In this document: positions 21,174 through 24,150 of the stretch, piece by piece
Layout: each line of letters starts with the position of its first letter
Position numbering within the stretch: position 1 is the first letter of the stretch
DNA from: DASZMJ01 sp035551935
GTDB taxonomy: Bacteria > Planctomycetota > Planctomycetia > Isosphaerales > Isosphaeraceae
NCBI GenBank assembly: GCA_035551935.1
Contig: DASZMJ010000558.1
Coordinates: 1 to 24,150, forward strand
Direction of reading: 5' to 3'
Length of the DNA: 24,150 bases
Position numbers and translations under genes: made by a program
Notes under the pieces: model-generated
Told to the model about the DNA's origin: nothing
What the model saw: only the letters and a program-made list of their open reading frames with translations
Databases searched by the model: none

Positions 21174-23494
21174 TATTCCTTGCGCCCCAGGTGCCTGTCG
21201 AGGAAGTCGAACGACACGCGGCCGTCGATCTTGTGGCCGCCGTTGAAGTACGCGATCCCGGCCCGATCGCCCAGGCCGAGGCGGTCGTAGGCCCGCCGGA
21301 CCTTGGCGAATTCGTAGCCGATCCACTCGTCCGGCGCGACGCCGTCGTCGTGCCCGCGCTCGACCAGGAACGGCCGCGGCGCGATCAGGCCCGCCATCTC
21401 GGCGTAGTTGAAGCCGTCGGCCAGGCCGAACTCGTACATGTCGTGCTCGATCGTATACATGTAGCTGTAATTGCGATCGATGTTCGTGCATTTGACGACC
21501 CACTCGTTGAAGTCGGCCGAGCAGATCGACAGGCAGTAGCCGGGCAACAGCGCGGGGACGCGCATGGCGGTCTTGCCGCCGTAGGAGAGGCCGTAGAAGG
21601 CGATGCGGCCCGCGTCGACCTGCGGCAGGGTCGCGAGCCATTGCAGGGTGCGCTCGTGCTGGCGGACGATGACCGAGAAGAGCGACGCGCCCAGCGGGTT
21701 CGCGCGCCGCTGGAGGTCGCGGAAGGCGTCGTGGCCGATGTAGGGGTTCTGCGGGGCATAGACGATGTAGCCGCGATCGGCCAGCTTCGCGCCGAAGGCG
21801 TTGTAGGGCGACTCGACGCGCCGATTGACGACCGGCTCGGGCGTCCCCTCCAGGCCATGCTGGCAGACGACCACGGCACGCCGCTCGCCCGGCGCGATGT
21901 CCTTCGGCAGGAGCAAGACGCCCGAGGCGACGACGTCGGGCCAGACCGGGATCTGCACGGCGTATCCCGTCCATCGCGGCTCGTCCATGACCTTCCACGA
22001 CCGGGCCTCGAGCGGCCCTGTCGCCGCCGGCAGGCGGCCGATGACCTCGTCGTGGAACCGATCGCGGAGCGTCGCGGTCGTCTCGACCCAGCGCGCGGGG
22101 GATGTGGCGTCGGCCTTCGCCCAGAGGGCGGCGCGCCGCAGTTCCGACGTCCGCGCGAGCGTCTGCGAATGCGCCTCCATCTGCCTCACGAGCCGTTCCA
22201 TCCGCGCCCGCGGCGCGACCGGCAGCCGGATCGCGGCCGGGGAAGGGGGGCGATCGTCACCCTTGCCGAAGGTCGAGCCATCGACCTTCAGCAAGGTCGC
22301 GCGGAAACGGGTCCGCGCCCGGTCGTCGGCGTTGGCGGTGGCCCTGGGGTCGTCGTATCGGATCAACTGCAAGGCATCCGTCTTGCCGAGCGCCTCGAAG
22401 GTCGGCCGCGCGCGGGCGACCTCGGCGGCGACGGCGTCGGGGTCGGGAGTGGTCAGGCGGCCTCTCGCGGCGTCGGCGCGGCCGTTTCGCGGCGGCGGGG
22501 GTCCGGCGACCTCGGGCCCGCGGCAGGCCTCGACGAGCAACGACCGCGGCGCGATCAGGGTCGCGACCTCGGCGTCGCCGTAGCCGTCGAGCAAGGACCA
22601 GACGTTGCGGTACACCGGCTCCTTCCAGAGCCCTTCCCTCGGCCCGAACGACCCGCCGACCCACGCGGCGTCGATCCTCGGGTCGAGTGCTGCCGCGTAC
22701 AGCGCGACCAGCCCCCCCTCGCCTTGGCCAACGACCCCGATCGGCCGCCTGGCCTGCCCCGGCCGCGTGAACCAGTCGACCGCCGCGCGGACCTCGTCGA
22801 CCTCGTAGCCGAGGAGGTGACGGCCGACCTCGTAGGACATCCGGTAGATCCACTCGCGGTGCGTGAGGTTCGTCATCCGCACGTTCGGGTTGCCCGAGAA
22901 CTCGTCGGAGCGGTCGAGCAAGGTCGGCACGACGACCCGGCAGCCCGCTTCGGCCAGCAGCCGCGCGAGCTGGGAGCGCGGTTCGAGCCCCGGCTCCAAG
23001 CCCGCGAGTGCCTCGGGGGGCGTGTCGGCGTCGCCGATAACGACGACGTCCGCCTTCGGCTCCCCCGCGGGCTCGAGCAGGAGGCCCTCGGCCTCCACGT
23101 CGCGATAGACCCCCCAGCGTACGGCGAAGACGCGATGGGTCGACGTCTCCAGGAGCTTCGCCGGCGCGTCGGTCGTCGCGACCAGGCTCATCGCCACCGG
23201 CGCGACCCTCGGATCGACCGCGCCGAGGATCGTCGCGAGCCGGGCACGGTTCGACGCGATCGATCGTTCATAAGCGACCGGCGAGGTGAGGTCTCGTTTC
23301 CAGCGCGCCTGGCGCGCCTCGACACTCTCGGCGAGCCTGCGGTCGAGAAACCGCGCGATGCCGGCGACCATCTCGGCGGCCGGGTCGCCGCGGTGCTCCC
23401 ACGGGCTCGTGCCCGCCAGCGGCTGGGCCGCGGAGGGGCGACCCACGAGGAGCAACGACACGACTACCAGCGGGGCGAGGCATCGCGGCGACAT
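21173..23494 (-). CDS. Secreted tandem alpha/beta hydrolase (acetylxylan esterase/dienelactone hydrolase-like)
   Basis: This 773-aa protein has a signal peptide (MSPRCLAPLVVVSLLLVGRP, cleavage near AAQ) and two alpha/beta-hydrolase modules. In the first, the nucleophile elbow reads GQGEGG (about 256-261) instead of GxSxGG: Ser is replaced by Gly, so this module is probably not catalytic. The second (about 470-773) has an intact elbow GLSYGG with Ser637, Asp716/717 in GHDDG, and His754 in GGHKIDG, with an oxyanion-type HGLEG near 546-550. The arrangement resembles planctomycete acetylxylan esterase-like or dienelactone hydrolase-like proteins that act on polysaccharide esters; the substrate is inferred only. 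I chose the ATG at 23494 because GGGAAAGGGG lies upstream and the signal peptide starts there. Confidence 0.88.
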   Translation of the reverse strand: MSPRCLAPLVVVSLLLVGRPSAAQPLAGTSPWEHRGDPAAEMVAGIARFLDRRLAESVEARQARWKRDLTSPVAYERSIASNRARLATILGAVDPRVAPVAMSLVATTDAPAKLLETSTHRVFAVRWGVYRDVEAEGLLLEPAGEPKADVVVIGDADTPPEALAGLEPGLEPRSQLARLLAEAGCRVVVPTLLDRSDEFSGNPNVRMTNLTHREWIYRMSYEVGRHLLGYEVDEVRAAVDWFTRPGQARRPIGVVGQGEGGLVALYAAALDPRIDAAWVGGSFGPREGLWKEPVYRNVWSLLDGYGDAEVATLIAPRSLLVEACRGPEVAGPPPPRNGRADAARGRLTTPDPDAVAAEVARARPTFEALGKTDALQLIRYDDPRATANADDRARTRFRATLLKVDGSTFGKGDDRPPSPAAIRLPVAPRARMERLVRQMEAHSQTLARTSELRRAALWAKADATSPARWVETTATLRDRFHDEVIGRLPAATGPLEARSWKVMDEPRWTGYAVQIPVWPDVVASGVLLLPKDIAPGERRAVVVCQHGLEGTPEPVVNRRVESPYNAFGAKLADRGYIVYAPQNPYIGHDAFRDLQRRANPLGASLFSVIVRQHERTLQWLATLPQVDAGRIAFYGLSYGGKTAMRVPALLPGYCLSICSADFNEWVVKCTNIDRNYSYMYTIEHDMYEFGLADGFNYAEMAGLIAPRPFLVERGHDDGVAPDEWIGYEFAKVRRAYDRLGLGDRAGIAYFNGGHKIDGRVSFDFLDRHLGRKE

Positions 23495-23681
23495 GGTTCG
23501 CACCCCTTTCCCTTGGCCCATCGTTTTCCCGGAATGTCCCGCCCGAGACGATCCCGCGCCCCTCGGCGGCTGTCAAGCGGCGGGCCGGACCGGGGCCTCG
23601 TCGCGTCCTAACTCCTTGAGTCCAACCCATGAAGCGCCGCCCGCAACGGGCTCGAAAGGTGGCGCCGTGAGAGCATTGGAG

Positions 23682-23710
23682 TTGACGGAAGTCGGTACGC
23701 GGACTAGCAT
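23682..23710 (+). promoter_or_regulatory. Sigma-70-type promoter for the 23751 gene
   Basis: TTGACG (23682-23687), a 17-bp spacer and TAGCAT (23705-23710, followed by AAT) lie 40 bp upstream of the GTG start. The -35 box is nearly perfect. It is in the 256-bp divergent gap between the hydrolase gene and the small secreted gene; I see nothing else distinctive there. Confidence 0.55.
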
Positions 23711-23750
23711 AATCTGAATAGCCAGGGGATCCGCACTTCGAGGGCGGGCC

Positions 23751-24086
23751 GTGCAAGCGAACCGTTGGAAGAGGGCCGGGACGCTGGCCCTCGTGGGGTT
23801 GTTGGTGGTCTTCGCGATGCGGTCGCCTGCCGTCGCCCGGCCGGCCCGTCGGCGCACGGACCCGCACCAGTCCCCCTCGTCGGCCCGTCCCCCCGGCTCG
23901 TTCCGCGTCGTGCGGGCCTGTCTCGACGAGCCGACGGTCTGCTGGGAGAGGGCGGCCATCCTCAAGGGATGGTCCGAGACCCTCCTGCCGCCTGAGGACC
24001 TCCCGCAGCGTCTCCTCCCACCCGAACGTTCCGACACCGACCACCGCGACCGTGTCGCAACCACGCCGCCTCACCCAAGGTGCTGA
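23751..24086 (+). CDS. Small secreted hypothetical protein
   Basis: The frame encodes 111 aa with a likely signal peptide (RWKRAGTLALVGLLVVFAMR, cleavage near AVA-RP). The mature part is rich in Pro, Arg and Ser, with a short block FRVVRACLDEPTVCWERAAI containing two Cys that might form a disulphide. I recognise no family. The start is GTG at 23751 with AGGGCGGG close upstream, preceded by a good sigma-70-type promoter. The opposite strand is also open here, so the coding call rests on the signal peptide and promoter and is moderate. The remaining 64 bp of the window hold no recognisable feature. Confidence 0.5.
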   Translation: MQANRWKRAGTLALVGLLVVFAMRSPAVARPARRRTDPHQSPSSARPPGSFRVVRACLDEPTVCWERAAILKGWSETLLPPEDLPQRLLPPERSDTDHRDRVATTPPHPRC

Positions 24087-24150
24087 AGCTCGGCGGTCGG
24101 TGCGACGCCGGCGCGTCCCCCCCTGGTCAAGTCGCGCGCCCCTCCCGATG

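Noticed and set aside
23268..24074. Minus-strand open frame (268 codons) covering the small secreted gene
   Set aside because: It runs across the hydrolase start region and both promoter regions and has no domain; the plus-strand frame has a signal peptide and promoter instead.

Overview
The window is high-GC DNA with compact, mostly bacterial housekeeping and hypothetical genes. Several features suggest a planctomycete, most likely of the Isosphaeraceae type: the strong G/C bias at third codon positions, many small secreted or lipoprotein hypotheticals, a bacterial PolX, a cytochrome b/molybdopterin fusion, and many palindromic intergenic repeats. This assignment is inferred from gene style and repeats. 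No rRNA or other phylogenetic marker is present.

Layout. 1-1900: a triplicated UPF0145/YbjQ-domain protein (minus strand) diverges from a pterin-4a-carbinolamine dehydratase, with a large inverted repeat between them. 1906-4363: a REP-doublet repeat, then DNA polymerase X and a DUF2203 protein. 4380-6702: a DUF429 protein and a metallophosphoesterase (minus) diverge from a DUF2071 protein. 6755-9367: a secreted M1 metallopeptidase with C-terminal HEAT-like repeats. 9368-10149: a gene-free stretch with a ~60-bp periodic repeat and a second REP doublet. 10150-13379: proC, a YfcE-like phosphoesterase and guaA. 13465-16687: on the minus strand, an enolase-superfamily enzyme with a small monooxygenase, and a cytochrome b/sulfite-oxidase-like fusion whose first codons have been split off by a 133-bp MITE-like insertion. 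16829-18787: a secreted BON-like protein with an apparent frameshift, an SDR oxidoreductase and a lipoprotein. 18961-21097: a cluster of small envelope or stress proteins (secreted hypothetical, DUF883-like, lipoprotein, CsbD-like, DUF1328). 21173-24086: a secreted tandem alpha/beta hydrolase and a short secreted hypothetical.

No single pathway links the window. proC, guaA, polX and the dehydratase are independent housekeeping genes. The two most notable observations are as follows. First, a small TIR element with a direct repeat interrupts the molybdo-enzyme gene, and removing exactly 133 bp restores one reading frame. Second, four of the small envelope-protein genes at 18961-20849 each have a candidate sigma-54 (-24/-12) promoter at nearly the same distance from the start codon, which suggests a shared regulon. 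There are no tRNA or rRNA genes, no CRISPR array and no intact transposase.
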